Of a DNA stretch of 64,000 nt, positions 17,787 to 28,636 are shown one piece after another (within the stretch, counting starts at the first letter, position 1; each line of letters opens with the position of its first letter). The notes beneath the pieces were generated by a model. That model saw only the letters and a program-made list of their open reading frames with translations. It did no database searches and was not told where the DNA came from. Where the stretch lies: contig NZ_CP009122.1 in NCBI RefSeq assembly GCF_000803645.1, positions 3,696,501 to 3,760,500 of the forward strand. The letters run 5' to 3'. Source of the stretch: Sphingopyxis fribergensis. GTDB taxonomy: Bacteria > Pseudomonadota > Alphaproteobacteria > Sphingomonadales > Sphingomonadaceae. A program made the position numbers and the translations under genes.

Positions 17787-20105
17787 TTAGTCCTTCAGGA
17801 AGTCGGGCACATGGCCCTGGTCTTCCGGACCTTCGCTGCGTTCGCGGCGCGGGCCACGATCGCCACCGCCGCCGCCGTCACGACGCGGGCCGCGGTCACG
17901 ACCGCCACCGCCGCCACGCGGGCCGCGGTCACCGCGGTCGCCGCCATCACGGCGCGGACCACGATCGCCGCGCGGTTCGCGGGGTTCACGCGGCGGGCGC
18001 GTGTCTTCCAGCTCTTCGCCGGTTTCCTGATTGACGACGCGCATCGACAGGCGAACCTTGCCGCGCGGATCGATCTCGAGGACCTTGACCTTGACTTCCT
18101 GGCCTTCGCTCAGGACGTCGGCGACCTTCTCGACGCGCTCGTTCGCGATTTCGCTGACGTGGACGAGACCGTCCTTGCCGCCCATGAAATTCACGAACGC
18201 ACCGAAATCGACGAGGTTGACGACCTTGCCGTCATAGATTTTGCCGACTTCGGCTTCCTCGACGATGCCCGAAATCCACTTGCGCGCGGCTTCGATCTGC
18301 TCGGGATCGCTCGACGAGATCTTGATCAGGCCTTCGTCGTCGATGTCGACCTTGGCGCCGGTCGTCGCGACGATCTCGCGGATCACCTTGCCGCCGGTGC
18401 CGATGATGTCGCGGATCTTCGCCTTGTCGATCTGCATCGTCTCGATACGCGGTGCGTGCGCCGACAGCTCGGTGCGGGCTTCGCCCAGCGCCTTCGCCAT
18501 TTCGCCGAGGATGTGCGCGCGGCCTTCCTTGGCCTGATTCAAAGCGGCTTCGAAGATCTCGCGCGTGATGCCCGCGATCTTGATGTCCATCTGCATCGTG
18601 GTGATGCCTTCGGACGTGCCCGCCACCTTGAAGTCCATGTCGCCGAGGTGATCTTCGTCACCAAGGATGTCCGACAGGATCGCGAAATCCTTGCCTTCGA
18701 GGATCAGCCCCATCGCGATGCCCGAAACCGGACGCTTCAGCGGAACGCCGGCGTCCATCATCGCGAGCGAACCGCCGCAAACCGACGCCATCGACGACGA
18801 GCCGTTCGACTCGGTGATGTCGCTGGTGATGCGGATCGTGTAGGGGAACTCGTCCTTCGTCGGCAGCACCGCGTGCAGCGCACGCCATGCCAACTTGCCG
18901 TGGCCGATGTCGCGGCGGCTGGGCGCCCCGAAACGACCGACTTCGCCGACCGAATAGGGCGGGAAGTTATAGTGCAGCATGAAGTTCGAGTAGCTGAGGC
19001 CGTTGAGGCCGTCGATCATCTGCTCGCTGTCCTTGGTGCCAAGGGTACAGGTCGCGATCGTCTGCGTCTCGCCGCGCGTGAACAGCGCCGAGCCATGCGC
19101 GCGGGGCAGGAAGTGCGTTTCGGCAAGGATGGGACGAATCTGCGTCGTCGTGCGGCCGTCGATGCGCTTGCCGTCCTTGAGGATGGCGCCGCGCACGATT
19201 TCGGCTTCGAGCTTCTTCATCAGCTTGCCGGCGGCCATCTGGTCCTGCGGCGCGGCGTCAGAGAAAGCTTCCTTGGCCTTGGCGCGGGCTTCGTTCAGCG
19301 CGTTCGAGCGGGCCGATTTGTCGGTCAGCTTGTACGCGGCGGCGATGTCCTTGCCGATCAGCTTCTTCAGCTTGTCCTTGGCGGCGGTCAGGTCGGCCTG
19401 TTCGGCCATGTCCCAGGGATCCTTGGCAGCCTGCTCGGCCAGCTTGACGATCGCCTTGACGACGTCCTTGCACGCATCGTGCGCGAACAGGACGGCGCCG
19501 AGCATGATCTCTTCCGACAGCTCATTGGCTTCGGATTCGACCATCATCACCGCGTCGTAGGTCGCGGCGACGACGAGGTCGAGGTCGCCTTCGGCAACCT
19601 GCGCGTCGGTCGGGTTCAGGATATATTCGCCATCGACATAACCGACGCGCGCAGCGCCGATCGGACCCATGAAGGGCACGCCCGAGATGGTGAGCGCGGC
19701 CGACGCAGCGACCATCGCGAGGATGTCGGGCTCGTTGTGGCCGTCATAGCTCAGAACCTGGGCAATGACGTTGATTTCGTTATAGAAACCTTCGGGGAAC
19801 AGCGGACGGATCGGACGATCGGTCAAACGCGAAACCAAAGTTTCCTTTTCGGTCGCGCCGCGCTCGCGCTTGAAGAAGCCGCCGGGGATGCGGCCTGCGC
19901 CCGAATATTTTTCCTGATAGTGGACGGTGAGCGGGAAGAAATCCTGCCCTTCCTTGACCGTCTTGGCGGCGGTGACCGCGGCCAGGACCATCGTTTCGCC
20001 GAGCGTCGCGACAACCGCGCCGTCGGCCTGACGGGCAACCTTGCCCGTTTCGAGGGTCAGCGTTTCACCGCCCCACTCGATCGATACTTTTTTCACGTCA
20101 AACAT
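17787..20105 (-). CDS. pnp: polyribonucleotide nucleotidyltransferase (PNPase)
   Basis: Phosphorolytic 3'-5' exoribonuclease of the RNA degradosome, 772 residues. Two RNase PH domains (catalytic block [30 protein letters not shown] and [26 protein letters not shown]), KH domain ([20 protein letters not shown] around 555-600) and S1 domain ([29 protein letters not shown]). After S1 there is an unusual 70-residue tail rich in arginine, glycine and aspartate ([11 protein letters not shown] repeats), ending VPDFLKD. The tail is probably disordered and may bind RNA or RNase E. Start at 20105 is the standard [13 protein letters not shown]. Downstream of truB and rpsO. Confidence 0.98.
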   Translation of the reverse strand: MFDVKKVSIEWGGETLTLETGKVARQADGAVVATLGETMVLAAVTAAKTVKEGQDFFPLTVHYQEKYSGAGRIPGGFFKRERGATEKETLVSRLTDRPIRPLFPEGFYNEINVIAQVLSYDGHNEPDILAMVAASAALTISGVPFMGPIGAARVGYVDGEYILNPTDAQVAEGDLDLVVAATYDAVMMVESEANELSEEIMLGAVLFAHDACKDVVKAIVKLAEQAAKDPWDMAEQADLTAAKDKLKKLIGKDIAAAYKLTDKSARSNALNEARAKAKEAFSDAAPQDQMAAGKLMKKLEAEIVRGAILKDGKRIDGRTTTQIRPILAETHFLPRAHGSALFTRGETQTIATCTLGTKDSEQMIDGLNGLSYSNFMLHYNFPPYSVGEVGRFGAPSRRDIGHGKLAWRALHAVLPTKDEFPYTIRITSDITESNGSSSMASVCGGSLAMMDAGVPLKRPVSGIAMGLILEGKDFAILSDILGDEDHLGDMDFKVAGTSEGITTMQMDIKIAGITREIFEAALNQAKEGRAHILGEMAKALGEARTELSAHAPRIETMQIDKAKIRDIIGTGGKVIREIVATTGAKVDIDDEGLIKISSSDPEQIEAARKWISGIVEEAEVGKIYDGKVVNLVDFGAFVNFMGGKDGLVHVSEIANERVEKVADVLSEGQEVKVKVLEIDPRGKVRLSMRVVNQETGEELEDTRPPREPREPRGDRGPRRDGGDRGDRGPRGGGGGRDRGPRRDGGGGGDRGPRRERSEGPEDQGHVPDFLKD

Positions 20106-20297
20106 GGAGTTTCCTTCGCCCGCCGGGCCCGATGCCGGGCGGGGCCTCTGATTCCGGGTAATCCGACCCGGGGCGGTGCGGGGCGTCTGTCTGCCCCAAT
20201 GGCGGTCCCGCCGAATGCGGGAGCGGCCCTGTGGTCCGGCATTTTGCGCGGGACCAATATGACAGCGGCCCCGGAAATCCGGGGCCGCCAGAAATTC
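20106..20297 (-). promoter_or_regulatory. 192-nt structured leader between rpsO and pnp
   Basis: On the minus strand the spacer holds a perfect 10-bp GCGGCCCCGG hairpin with a 4-nt loop (20265-20288), just after the rpsO stop, and further GC-rich repeats up to the pnp start. In enterobacteria this spacer carries an RNase III site through which PNPase controls its own mRNA; a similar role here is an inference. The hairpin lacks a T tract, so it is not a plain terminator. Confidence 0.55.
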
Positions 20298-20567
20298 TTA
20301 TTTGCGAAGACCCAGCTTCGCGATCAGCGCCGAATAGCGGCTCTCGTCCTTCTTCTTCAGATAGTCGAGCAAGCTGCGACGCTTGTTGACCATCATCAGG
20401 AGGCCGCGGCGGCTGTGGTTGTCCTTGTGATGCGCCTTGAAGTGGGCGGTCAGCGTGTTGATGCGGTCGGTCAGGATCGCGACCTGCACTTCCGGCGAAC
20501 CGGTGTCGCCCTTTGCTCGGGCATTGTCGTTGATGACTTCGGTTTTGCGCTCGGCGGTAATCGACAT
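20298..20567 (-). CDS. rpsO: 30S ribosomal protein S15
   Basis: 89 residues, full length for uS15. [36 protein letters not shown] and the C-terminal block [37 protein letters not shown] are diagnostic. Binds 16S rRNA in the central domain. 25 bp after the truB stop, upstream of pnp, in the classical order. Confidence 0.98.
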   Translation of the reverse strand: MSITAERKTEVINDNARAKGDTGSPEVQVAILTDRINTLTAHFKAHHKDNHSRRGLLMMVNKRRSLLDYLKKKDESRYSALIAKLGLRK

Positions 20568-20592
20568 AGGCTTTTTCCTCGAACATCCTTGT

Positions 20593-21546
20593 TTACAGAT
20601 TGAAGCCCCGGACGACCTTCAGCGTTCCCGCCAAAACCTCGATCAGGGCGACGGGACGCATTTCGCTGTCCCTTCCCCAATAGAGCCCGTCAACCGTAGC
20701 TACCCCGGTCCAGACGCGACCCTGACGGATCGCCCCTGCCGCTTCCGGGGAAAGGTTCAGAGCCGGGATGTCGACCAGCCCTGCCTCGAGCGGCAGAATG
20801 AATTCTGATTGGGCGGCGCCTTGGCCGAATGCGTTCAATTTGTCCAGCGAAATCGCCTGTGACAGGTCGAACGGTCCGGCCTTGGTGCGGCGGAGCATCG
20901 TGACGTGGCCGACGGTGCCGACGGCATGCGCGATGTCGCGCGCAAGGCTGCGGATATAGGTGCCTTTGGAGACGTGGGCGGTGAGGGTGATTTCCTGAAG
21001 CCCCTCCCCTCCTTCGTCACCCCGGACTTGATCCGGGGTCCATTCTTCCGGCGCCGCAGTGGATGCCGGATCAAGTCCGGCATGACGAAGGGAATAGACT
21101 GTTACAGCCCGCGCCTTCATCTCGACCGCCTCGCCCTTGCGCGCGCGATCATAGGCGCGCTGGCCGTCGATCTTGATCGCCGAAAAAGCCGGCGGCACCT
21201 GTTCGATCGGGCCGGTGAAGCGCGGCAGCACCGCCTCGACCTCGGCAAGTGTCGGACGCATGTCGCTCGTCGCGACCACTTCGCCCTCGGCATCGAGCCC
21301 GTCGGTTTGGGTTCCGAACCTGATCGTAAAGTCGTAAATCTTGCTCGCATCGAGCATCCGGCCGCAGAGCTTGGTCGCCTCGCCGAGTGCGATCGGCAGC
21401 ACCCCGGTCGCCAGCGGATCGAGCGTCCCGCCATGGCCGACCTTGACCTTGCCCAGCCCCGCCTCGCGGCACACGCGTTTGACCGCGCCAACCGCTTGCG
21501 TCGAGCCGAGCCCCAGGGGTTTGTCGAGGATGATCCAGCCGTTCAT
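20593..21546 (-). CDS. truB: tRNA pseudouridine-55 synthase with an in-frame repeat-encoded insertion
   Basis: Makes pseudouridine 55 in the tRNA T-loop. Conserved [17 protein letters not shown] at the start, [24 protein letters not shown] with the catalytic aspartate, and [24 protein letters not shown]. 317 residues. Between VTVYSL and QEITL the protein carries about 30 extra residues (about 153-180) encoded by a palindromic repeat of the GGACTTGATCCGG family (21012-21090). The reading frame is kept and contains the typical repeat-derived words RHAGLDPAS and DQVRGDE. The insertion sits in a surface loop position before the conserved KGTYIRS strand, so the enzyme is probably still active. Confidence 0.95.
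   Translation of the reverse strand: MNGWIILDKPLGLGSTQAVGAVKRVCREAGLGKVKVGHGGTLDPLATGVLPIALGEATKLCGRMLDASKIYDFTIRFGTQTDGLDAEGEVVATSDMRPTLAEVEAVLPRFTGPIEQVPPAFSAIKIDGQRAYDRARKGEAVEMKARAVTVYSLRHAGLDPASTAAPEEWTPDQVRGDEGGEGLQEITLTAHVSKGTYIRSLARDIAHAVGTVGHVTMLRRTKAGPFDLSQAISLDKLNAFGQGAAQSEFILPLEAGLVDIPALNLSPEAAGAIRQGRVWTGVATVDGLYWGRDSEMRPVALIEVLAGTLKVVRGFNL
21012..21090. repeat. palindromic repeat, GGACTTGATCCGG family (copy 2), inside truB
   Basis: CTTCGTCACCCCGGACTTGA at the left pairs with TCAAGTCCGG...TGACGAAG at the right. The element lies wholly within the truB reading frame, unlike the other two copies (7739-7821 and 36772-36858), which are intergenic. Confidence 0.92.
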
Positions 21547-21577
21547 TCCGCGCCGCTATGGCGCGGAAGCGCAGCTG

Positions 21578-21985
21578 TCAATTTTGCGCGGCCTTTTTGG
21601 CTTCGCGCGCCGCTTTCCGTTCTTCTTTCGACGGCGGCGGGGCCGAGGTCACGAAAGAAGTCAGTTGGCAGCGTTCGCCGCGGACGATGATCGACGCGAA
21701 CTTGTCGAGCCGCCCGGCGCCGCGCGTTTCGAAACCGATCGCCTGCGCGAAATCGAGGTCGCGGCAGAGGCCGGCGAACGTCCCATAATACCAGTCGTTG
21801 CTGCGGCCCTGAATCCAGATGCCGCGGTCGCGGTCGGCCTGCCAGTTGCGGATCGAACTGTCGCTGGGAAAGACAATACTCGCTTCGACGCCGAGCGCGC
21901 GGGTTTCGGTCGCGGGCTCGTTGGCCGCCGCAGCCGCAGAAAGGGGAAGCAGCACGGCGGCCAGGGAGAGTGCGAGATTCGTCAT
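21578..21985 (-). CDS. DUF6491-like exported protein
   Basis: 135 residues. Signal peptide about 1-21 (MTNLALSLAAVLLPLSAAAAA). The mature part contains IRNWQADRDRGIWIQGRSNDWYYGTFAGLCRDLDFAQAIGFETRGAGRLDKFASIIVRGERCQLTSF, the pattern of DUF6491 proteins (one conserved cysteine after the GL/GP and another near the end). C-terminus is lysine-rich (KEERKAAREAKKAA). Role unknown. ATG at 21985 fixed by the signal peptide. Located between the acetyltransferase and truB, all on the minus strand. Confidence 0.72.
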   Translation of the reverse strand: MTNLALSLAAVLLPLSAAAAANEPATETRALGVEASIVFPSDSSIRNWQADRDRGIWIQGRSNDWYYGTFAGLCRDLDFAQAIGFETRGAGRLDKFASIIVRGERCQLTSFVTSAPPPSKEERKAAREAKKAAQN

Positions 21986-22028
21986 GGCCACTCGTTTAGC
22001 GAAGATAGGCTGAACCGGGGCTGACCCT

Positions 22029-22153
22029 GATCCTCCCTGTGGCGAAGCCATGGGGAGGTGGCAGCGCGAAGCGTTGACGGAGGGGCACGCCGCCCCTCCA
22101 CCACAGCCTACGGCGGCGGTCCCCCTCCCCATCGCTTCGCGACAGGGAGGATT
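22029..22153. repeat. 125-bp multi-hairpin repeat GATCCTCCCTG...CAGGGAGGAT (copy 1)
   Basis: Outer arms GATCCTCCCTGT and ACAGGGAGGAT; within them a GGGAGGTGGCAGCGCGAAGCG block and CCCCTCC/GGAGGGG pairs. It begins in the stop codon of the acetyltransferase gene. Related copies are at 23331-23452 and 50241-50373. Confidence 0.9.
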
Positions 22154-22688
22154 ATGCTTGCCATTCATCGGCGAGCAGCGACCATAGGCCGGTGTCGCGG
22201 GTGTAGCCCGTCCAGGTGACGCGCTCCGACCTCAGAACGCCATCCTTGTGACAGCCGAGTTTCGCGACCGCGGCTTGGCTGCGCCTGTTGCGTTCGTCGA
22301 TGCGGAATTCGATCCGGCGGATCCCGACCGCGAAGGCGTGATCGAGCATCAGCTTTTTGACCCGGCCGTTGAAACCGGTGCCGCGCGCAGCGGGGTGGAT
22401 GAAGCTGTTGCCGATCTCGACAGTTTGCGCCGACCAGTCGGGGCGCAGCCAGGCGGTCATGCCGACGAGCGTGTCGCCGTCCATGATCGCATAGGGCATG
22501 CGCCCGGCGCCGCCGATCAGCGCGTCGAAGCTCTTGTCGAAATGTTCGGGGCCGAAGCTCGACGAATAGATCGGCCAGATATCGGCGTCGGCGGCGCAGA
22601 CGGTGCGCAGTGCCTCGCGATGCGCGTCGGTCAGCTTGACGAGCCGAAGGTCGCCGTCGGCGAGGTCGACATAGAGGCGATCAAGCAT
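22152..22688 (-). CDS. GNAT family N-acetyltransferase (RimJ/RimL-like)
   Basis: 178 residues from ATG at 22688. Pattern of RimJ/RimL-type enzymes that acetylate amino groups of proteins or small molecules: [19 protein letters not shown] at the N-terminus, [28 protein letters not shown] with the acetyl-CoA loop, and [25 protein letters not shown]. The start overlaps the tdk stop by 8 bp, so expression follows tdk. Its stop codon touches a 125-bp palindromic repeat. Substrate unknown. Confidence 0.87.
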   Translation of the reverse strand: MLDRLYVDLADGDLRLVKLTDAHREALRTVCAADADIWPIYSSSFGPEHFDKSFDALIGGAGRMPYAIMDGDTLVGMTAWLRPDWSAQTVEIGNSFIHPAARGTGFNGRVKKLMLDHAFAVGIRRIEFRIDERNRRSQAAVAKLGCHKDGVLRSERVTWTGYTRDTGLWSLLADEWQA

Positions 22689-23295
22689 CCGTGCCGACCT
22701 CCCTTGGCGCCTCGGCCGCTTCGCGCCGCTTGGCCATGAAGTGCCGGCGGCACATCGCGACATAGCGGTCGTTGCCGCCGATCTCGGTCTGCGCGCCCTC
22801 GACCACCGCACGGCCGGTTTCGTCGACACGCAAATTCATCGTCGCCTTGCGCCCGCATTCGCACACCGCCTTCAATTCGACCAGCGCGTCGGCAATGCCG
22901 AGCAGCGCCGCCGATCCGGGGAAAAGCTCGGCCGAAAAATCGGTGCGCAGGCCGTAGCAGAGCACGGGAATGCCGGTTTCGTCGGCAAGACGTGCGAGGT
23001 CCAGCACCTGCGCGCGCGTCAGGAACTGCGCCTCGTCGACGAGCACGCACGCGAGCGGCCGTTCGGCATTCTCGGCGTTGACCGCGGCCCACAGGTCGCT
23101 GTCGGGATCGAATTTATGCGCCTCGGCCATCAGCCCGATGCGGCTCGTCACTTGCCCCGCGCCATAACGATCGTCGAGCGCGGCGGTCCACAACATCGTT
23201 TCCATGCCGCGCTCGCGATAGTTGAAATCCGCCTGGAGCAGCGTCGTCGATTTGCCCGCATTCATGCTGGCGTAATAGAAATAGAGCTTGGCCAT
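22681..23295 (-). CDS. tdk: thymidine kinase (type II)
   Basis: Phosphorylates thymidine in the salvage pathway. 204 residues: P-loop ASMNAGKST at about 9-17, Walker B/catalytic VLVDEAQFL, and four zinc-binding residues in CECGRKA and CRRHF, as in bacterial and human TK1-type enzymes. The ATG at 23295 gives [16 protein letters not shown], the standard start. Divergent from the wax ester synthase gene with a 125-bp repeat between; overlaps the following acetyltransferase. Confidence 0.96.
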   Translation of the reverse strand: MAKLYFYYASMNAGKSTTLLQADFNYRERGMETMLWTAALDDRYGAGQVTSRIGLMAEAHKFDPDSDLWAAVNAENAERPLACVLVDEAQFLTRAQVLDLARLADETGIPVLCYGLRTDFSAELFPGSAALLGIADALVELKAVCECGRKATMNLRVDETGRAVVEGAQTEIGGNDRYVAMCRRHFMAKRREAAEAPREVGTDA

Positions 23296-23330
23296 AGGTC
23301 TCGCGATAACGTGCATCGGCGCCTTCGCCA

Positions 23331-23452
23331 ATCCTCCCTGTGCCGCAGGCATGGGGAGGTGGCAGCGCGAAGCGCTGACGGAGGGGCCATGAACGCCGCG
23401 ACCCCTCCGCCTCTTCGCGGCCCCCCTTCCATCGCTTCGCGACCGGGAGGAT
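23331..23452. repeat. multi-hairpin repeat (copy 2)
   Basis: ATCCTCCCTGTG at the left and CGGGAGGAT at the right, with the shared core GGGGAGGTGGCAGCGCGAAG. It lies in the divergent region between tdk (start 23295) and the DGAT gene (start 23533), so unlike the other copies it sits upstream of both neighbours. Confidence 0.88.
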
Positions 23453-23532
23453 GTTTCCGTCCGCTTGACTCGCCCGCCCCCCCTGCCATGCTGCGCACCA
23501 AAGACTGCAGCATAACAGTGGGGAGAGCTGCC

Positions 23533-24951
23533 ATGCGGCTGATGCCGGTGACCGACGCGATGTTTCTGGTCGCGGAGACACGCGAGACGCCGATGCATGT
23601 CGGGGGCGTCAATCTCTACACGCTGCCCGACAAGGTCGACGAGACTGAGTGGCTCAACGAGCAGCTGGCAATGCTGCGCCAGTCCGAAGGCCTGCGCCGA
23701 CCGTTCAGCGAAGTTCTCAAGCTCACCCCGCTTGGGCAATATGGCCCGATCCGGCTGGTCCCCGATAAAGACATCGACATGCATTACCATGTGCGCAGCG
23801 CCGCGTTGCCAAAGCCGGGGCGCTATCGCGAGATGTTCGAATTGGTTTCGCGTCTCCACGGGACGTTGCTCGACCGGACGCGACCGATGTGGGAAATCAC
23901 GCTGATCTCGGGGCTCCCCGATCGCCAGATTGCGACCTATTTCAAAATCCACCACGCGCTGATGGACGGCGCCAGCTCAATGCACTTCACCAATGCCATG
24001 CTCAGCCCCGATCCGAAGGAGAGGCGCAGCTATTCACCCATGTCGGTCGAAGCCTATGAGGCCTATAAGCGCAAATTCCCGGCGCCGAAAAAGCCGCCGA
24101 CGCCGAGCCTCACCGATTTGAAAGCGATCGGCGGTTTCCTGAAGGAGCAATGGGGCAACAGCGTCGGCGTCACCAAGGCGCTCAACCAATATGCCGCCGC
24201 GATGTTCGGGCTCGGCGGTGGCGACCTCGCGACGCCCTGGGGCGGCTTGCCGCGCACCAGCTTTAACCGCAACATCACCGGCGCGCGGCGCTTCGTCGCG
24301 CAAAGCTGGTCTCTCGAACGCGTGCGCGCGATGGGCAAGGCGTATGACGGCACGATCAACGATGCCGTGCTCGCCATGTGTTCGGGGGCGATGCGCAAAT
24401 ATCTGCAGTCGCTGAACGAGCTGCCCGACAAACCGCTCAAAGCCATGGCGCCGGTGTCGATCCGCGCGAAGGACGACATCGATTCGGGCAATTCGGTCGC
24501 GGCGGTGACCGCCAATCTAGCGACGCATATCGACGATCCGGCAGAGCGGATGCGGACGATCCAGGCGTCGATGAACGCCGCGAAAGCGCAGCTTCGCGAG
24601 ATGACCGCGCAGCAGATCCAGATCTATACCGCGATCACCCAGATGCCGCAGATGCTGACCGCGCTGACGCGCACGGCGGACAAATTCCCGGCGTATAGCG
24701 TCACCATCTCGAACGTCCCCGGCCCGCGCGAACAGCTCTACTGGAATGGTGCCCGCCTCGACGGCATGTATCCCGCCAGCATCCCCGTCGACGGCATGGC
24801 CATGAACATCACGCAGGTCAGCAACAACAAGAATATCGATTTCGGCATCACCGCGTGCCGCCGCAGCGTGCCGCATGTGCAGCGGCTGATCGACTATCTG
24901 GAGGATGCGCTGGTCGACCTGGAGGAAGCGGCGGGGATCAAGGGGAAGTAA
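23533..24951 (+). CDS. wax ester synthase / diacylglycerol acyltransferase (WS/DGAT)
   Basis: Membrane-associated acyltransferase that esterifies fatty alcohols or diacylglycerol with acyl-CoA, or a related O-acyltransferase. 472 residues. The catalytic HHxxxDG motif is HHALMDG at 140-146; [22 protein letters not shown] is the usual N-terminus, and [23 protein letters not shown] plus [25 protein letters not shown] are conserved C-terminal blocks. ATG at 23533 has GGGGAGAG 5 bases upstream. It is the only plus-strand gene between rbfA and truB and interrupts the old nusA-to-pnp cluster. A palindromic repeat follows its stop. Confidence 0.93.
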   Translation: MRLMPVTDAMFLVAETRETPMHVGGVNLYTLPDKVDETEWLNEQLAMLRQSEGLRRPFSEVLKLTPLGQYGPIRLVPDKDIDMHYHVRSAALPKPGRYREMFELVSRLHGTLLDRTRPMWEITLISGLPDRQIATYFKIHHALMDGASSMHFTNAMLSPDPKERRSYSPMSVEAYEAYKRKFPAPKKPPTPSLTDLKAIGGFLKEQWGNSVGVTKALNQYAAAMFGLGGGDLATPWGGLPRTSFNRNITGARRFVAQSWSLERVRAMGKAYDGTINDAVLAMCSGAMRKYLQSLNELPDKPLKAMAPVSIRAKDDIDSGNSVAAVTANLATHIDDPAERMRTIQASMNAAKAQLREMTAQQIQIYTAITQMPQMLTALTRTADKFPAYSVTISNVPGPREQLYWNGARLDGMYPASIPVDGMAMNITQVSNNKNIDFGITACRRSVPHVQRLIDYLEDALVDLEEAAGIKGK

Positions 24952-24969
24952 CCAACCGAACCCATAACT

Positions 24970-25051
24970 CCGTTCGCATCGAGCGAAGTCGAGATGCCCC
25001 TCGGGCTTGCGCTACGCCGAGGGGTGTCTCGACTTCGCTCGACACGAACGG
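24970..25051. repeat. palindromic repeat (CGAGCGAAGTCGAG family)
   Basis: CCGTTCG-CATCGAGCGAAGTCGAGATGCCCCTCGG in part pairs with CCGAGGGG...CTCGACTTCGCTCGACACGAACGG (arms of about 34 bp with few mismatches). It lies between the converging DGAT and rbfA genes, a fitting place for a two-way terminator. Confidence 0.88.
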
Positions 25052-25061
25052 GAAATAGAAG

Positions 25062-25466
25062 TCAGCCCTCGTCGCTCTCACCGCCCTCCAAATCGCGCGC
25101 CACCTTCGGATCGCGCAGCAATTTGTCGATATGGCTTGCCTCGTCGAAGCTTTCGTCGCTCAGGAATTTCAGCTTCGCGGCGTATTTCATCGTCATTTTC
25201 TCGGCGACGCTCTTTTGCAGCCAGGCAGTGTTGGTGCGCAACGCCTTCAGCACCGCTTCCTCTTCCTTGCCGAGCAGCGACTTTACGAAGACGGTCGCAT
25301 GGCGAAGGTCGGATGACATACGGACTTCGGTGACGCTTACCGGATGTTTGGTCAGCAAATCGTCGTGCACGTCGCCGCGCGCCAAGATTTGCGACAGGAT
25401 ATGGCGCACCTGTTCGCCGACACGCAGCGCCCGGACGGTGGGGCCCTTGGTTTCTGCCGTTTTCAT
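25062..25466 (-). CDS. rbfA: ribosome-binding factor A
   Basis: 134 residues. KH-fold 30S maturation factor: [48 protein letters not shown] and [19 protein letters not shown] are diagnostic. Ends with an acidic tail (LEGGESDEG). 3 bp after the DUF1697 gene, downstream of infB. Confidence 0.96.
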   Translation of the reverse strand: MKTAETKGPTVRALRVGEQVRHILSQILARGDVHDDLLTKHPVSVTEVRMSSDLRHATVFVKSLLGKEEEAVLKALRTNTAWLQKSVAEKMTMKYAAKLKFLSDESFDEASHIDKLLRDPKVARDLEGGESDEG

Positions 25467-25469
25467 GGC

Positions 25470-26021
25470 TTACGCTTTCTCCAACTCGTCGAGCTTGTCG
25501 ATAATCCGGGCGATCGAGCGCATATTGCGCGCCGTGCCCTTATGTTCCAGCCGCCGTTCGATCATCCGCGCGGTCAATTTGCTGTCGCCGACACCGTCGC
25601 CATAATCGATAAAAAGCGCCCGGTCGCCAAGCGCGAGACGCTCGTTCGGCTTGATCCATTTGTCGCTGGCCAGCGCCTCGAACTGCGCCGCGGTCGGCTG
25701 CCCGTCGAGGAACATCGTGTGGACGAACTTGTCCTCGTTCGTGCCCGCAAACGGATTGTCGGCGATCGCCGCGGCGAGCTCGTCGCGGCTCCGCACCAGG
25801 GCGGCGCAATGCATGTCGAAGCGGTCGTCGACCATCAAGGTCAGCTTCTCCTCGAGCCCGCGCGTCGGCCGCGCGGGGTGCGAGAAAATGACATTGCCGC
25901 TGGCCACTACGGTTTCGACGTCGCTGAACCCTTCAGCCTCGAACGCCGCGCGCAGGTCGGCCATTTTCAGCCGGTTCCCACCGACGTTGATGCTGCCGAA
26001 CAATGCCACATAGCGAGCCAT
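25470..26021 (-). CDS. DUF1697 family protein
   Basis: 183 residues. The N-terminal MARYVALFGSINVGGNRLKMADLRAAFEAEGFSDVETVVASGNVIF is the signature of DUF1697, a small widespread family with no settled biochemical role. Full length. It is inserted between infB (36 bp upstream) and rbfA (3 bp downstream), so it should be co-expressed with translation factors. Confidence 0.93.
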   Translation of the reverse strand: MARYVALFGSINVGGNRLKMADLRAAFEAEGFSDVETVVASGNVIFSHPARPTRGLEEKLTLMVDDRFDMHCAALVRSRDELAAAIADNPFAGTNEDKFVHTMFLDGQPTAAQFEALASDKWIKPNERLALGDRALFIDYGDGVGDSKLTARMIERRLEHKGTARNMRSIARIIDKLDELEKA

Positions 26022-26057
26022 GCCGACACCTCCTGATCCGCGCGGAGCGGACGCTTT

Positions 26058-28619
26058 TTACAGCGTCCGTTCGCGCATTTCGACTTCGAAGACTTCAAGA
26101 TTGTCGCCCGCCTTGATGTCGTTGGTATCCGACAAGACGACACCGCATTCCAACCCGGCGCGCACTTCGGCGACATCGTCCTTGAAGCGGCGGAGCGACG
26201 ATATCGTCGTTGCCGAGACGATGACGTCGGCGCGCGTGAGACGAGCATGAAGCCCCTTGCGGATGACGCCTTCGAGCACGAGCAGACCCGCCGCCTTGTC
26301 GCGCTTGCCGGCCGGGAACACATCCTTGACCTCGGCGCGGCCAACGACGGTTTCGATCCGCTCCGGTCCCAGTTCGCCTGCCATTTCCTTCCGGATTTCG
26401 TCGGTCAGGTGATAGATCACGTCATGGTACATGAAGCGGACATTTTCGCGCTTCGCGATGTCGCGCGCCTTGGCGTTCGGGCGGACGTTGAAGCCGATGA
26501 TCGGCGCCTTTGTCGCCGCCGCCAGCGTCACGTCGCTCTCGGTGATCGCGCCGGCGCCCGACTGGAGCACGCGAACGCGAATCTCGTCGGTCGACAGCTT
26601 GTTCAGCGCATTGACGATCGCCTCGACCGACCCCTGCACATCGCCCTTGATGATCACCGGGAACTGGATGACGTTCGCCTTGTCGGCGAGCGCCTCGAAC
26701 ATGCCCTCGAGGCTGACCGGCGCCTGGACGGTGCGCTTGCGCGTCGCCTGTTCCTGACGATAGGTCGCGACTTCGCGGGCACGCGCTTCATTCTCGACGA
26801 CCGTAAGCGTGTCGCCCGCCATCGGAACGCCGCCCAGACCGAGCACTTCGACGGGCATAGACGGGCCGGCCGATTTGATCTGCTTGCCCTGATCGTCGAT
26901 CAGCGCGCGGACGCGGCCGCTTTCGGCGCCGCAGACGAAGATGTCGCCGACCTTGAGCGTACCGCGGCGGACGAGGATCGTCGCGACGGGGCCACGGCCC
27001 TTGTCGAGCTTGGCCTCGATCACCGTGCCTTCGGCGGCGCGGTCGGGGTTGGCTTTCAGCTCCATGATCTCGGCCTGCACCGCAATCGCGTCGAGCAATT
27101 TGTCGAGACCGGTCTTCTTGAGCGCCGACACTTCGACATTCTGTACGTCGCCGCCCATTTCCTCGACCACCAGCTCATGCTCGAGCAGGCGTTCGCGGAC
27201 GCGCTGCGGATTGGCGCCTTCCTTGTCGACCTTGTTGATCGCGACAATGATCGGAACGCCGGCCGCCTTCGCATGCGCGATCGCTTCGATCGACTGCGGC
27301 TTCAGCCCGTCGTCGGCCGCCACCACCAGGATGACGATGTCGGTGACGTTTGCACCGCGCTGACGCATCTCGGTAAAGGCTTCGTGGCCCGGGGTATCGA
27401 GGAAGGTGACTTGGCTGCCGTCGGGGGTCTTCACCTGATAGGCGCCGATATGCTGCGTAATGCCGCCGGCTTCGCCCGCGACCACATTGGCCCCGCGCAG
27501 CGCGTCGAGCAGCGACGTCTTGCCGTGATCGACGTGCCCCATGATCGTGACGACCGGCGCGCGCGGCTTCAGATGCTCGGCGTCGTCGATATCTTCATCG
27601 TGACGGATGTCGACATCGCCTTCGCTGACGCGGATGATCTCGTGGCCGAATTCGGTGACGAGCAGTTCGGCGGTGTCCTGATCGAGCAGGTCGGTGCTGG
27701 CGGACGGGCTGCCCATCTTGAACAGTGCCTTGACCAGATCGCTGGTCTTTTCGGCCATACGGTTGGCGAGTTCGGCGACCGTGATGCTTTCGGGGACCAC
27801 GACTTCGCGGACCTGCTTCTCGCGCGGGCCCGACGAGGCGGTGTGCGAACGCTTTTCCTTTTCGCGGGCGCGCTTCAGCGCCGCGAGGCTGCGCGCGCGC
27901 GCGCCTTCGTCTTCGTTCAGCGCACGCGTGACGGTGAGCTTGCCCGACTGGCGGCGGCTGTCGCCGCCACGGGTTGCCTTCGGCTCGGGACGCTTGGGCT
28001 CGGGACGCGGGGGAGCCGCGACCGGCGTAAACCGGCGCGGAGCGGGAGCAGCGCTGGTCGTCGCGCGCGGCGCAGGCGTCGGCGCAGCTTCGCTCTGCGG
28101 CGCAGCGGCAGGCGCTTCGGCGGCGGGAGCAGCAGCGGGCGCTTCGGCAGCGGGTGCGGCAGGAGCGGGCTCGGCGGCCTTCGTCGTTGCCTGTTCGACC
28201 TTGGCTTCGGCGCGCGCCTTTTCTTCCTCGATGGCACGGGCGCGCGCGGCTTCGTCGCGGCGGCGATTGTCCTCGAGTGCGTTCATGCGCGCCTCTTCGG
28301 CCTCGCGCAGCAGCTGCGCCTGGCGTTCCTGACGCGACATCAGGCTTTCATTCTCGCTGACGCGGGGCGCAGCCGGCTTCGGCGCGGGCGCGGGGGCCGG
28401 AGCGGCAACAGGCGTAGGCGCCGGAGCGGCCTCAACCTCTTCGACCTCGACCGGGGCGGCTTCGCCCGGACGGCCAAGCACGCGGCGACGCTTCACCTCG
28501 ACCACCACCGTATTGCGGCGCCCGTGGCTGAATTGCTGCTGCACCTGTCCGGCCTCGACCGTCCGCTTCAGCCCCAGGGGCTTGCGGGTAAGGGTCGGTT
28601 TGTCCTGTTCGTCACTCAT
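26058..28619 (-). CDS. infB: translation initiation factor IF-2
   Basis: GTPase that places initiator tRNA on the ribosome. 853 residues: N-terminal IF2-associated domain ([20 protein letters not shown]), a long alanine/proline/glutamate-rich linker (about 50-210), IF2-N helix region, G domain with GHVDHGKT at about 358-365, DTPGHEAF and NKVDK, then the C-terminal beta-barrels and fMet-tRNA-binding C2 domain ending [19 protein letters not shown]. The start MSDEQDK is normal. 17 bp after the YlxR gene. A very long open frame on the opposite strand is a codon-bias shadow. Confidence 0.98.
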   Translation of the reverse strand: MSDEQDKPTLTRKPLGLKRTVEAGQVQQQFSHGRRNTVVVEVKRRRVLGRPGEAAPVEVEEVEAAPAPTPVAAPAPAPAPKPAAPRVSENESLMSRQERQAQLLREAEEARMNALEDNRRRDEAARARAIEEEKARAEAKVEQATTKAAEPAPAAPAAEAPAAAPAAEAPAAAPQSEAAPTPAPRATTSAAPAPRRFTPVAAPPRPEPKRPEPKATRGGDSRRQSGKLTVTRALNEDEGARARSLAALKRAREKEKRSHTASSGPREKQVREVVVPESITVAELANRMAEKTSDLVKALFKMGSPSASTDLLDQDTAELLVTEFGHEIIRVSEGDVDIRHDEDIDDAEHLKPRAPVVTIMGHVDHGKTSLLDALRGANVVAGEAGGITQHIGAYQVKTPDGSQVTFLDTPGHEAFTEMRQRGANVTDIVILVVAADDGLKPQSIEAIAHAKAAGVPIIVAINKVDKEGANPQRVRERLLEHELVVEEMGGDVQNVEVSALKKTGLDKLLDAIAVQAEIMELKANPDRAAEGTVIEAKLDKGRGPVATILVRRGTLKVGDIFVCGAESGRVRALIDDQGKQIKSAGPSMPVEVLGLGGVPMAGDTLTVVENEARAREVATYRQEQATRKRTVQAPVSLEGMFEALADKANVIQFPVIIKGDVQGSVEAIVNALNKLSTDEIRVRVLQSGAGAITESDVTLAAATKAPIIGFNVRPNAKARDIAKRENVRFMYHDVIYHLTDEIRKEMAGELGPERIETVVGRAEVKDVFPAGKRDKAAGLLVLEGVIRKGLHARLTRADVIVSATTISSLRRFKDDVAEVRAGLECGVVLSDTNDIKAGDNLEVFEVEMRERTL

Positions 28620-28636
28620 CGAAAACCATCATTCCT

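Noticed and set aside
17811..20603. 930-codon open frame opposite pnp
   Set aside because: Same shadow effect; runs across pnp and rpsO, composition without protein-like pattern.
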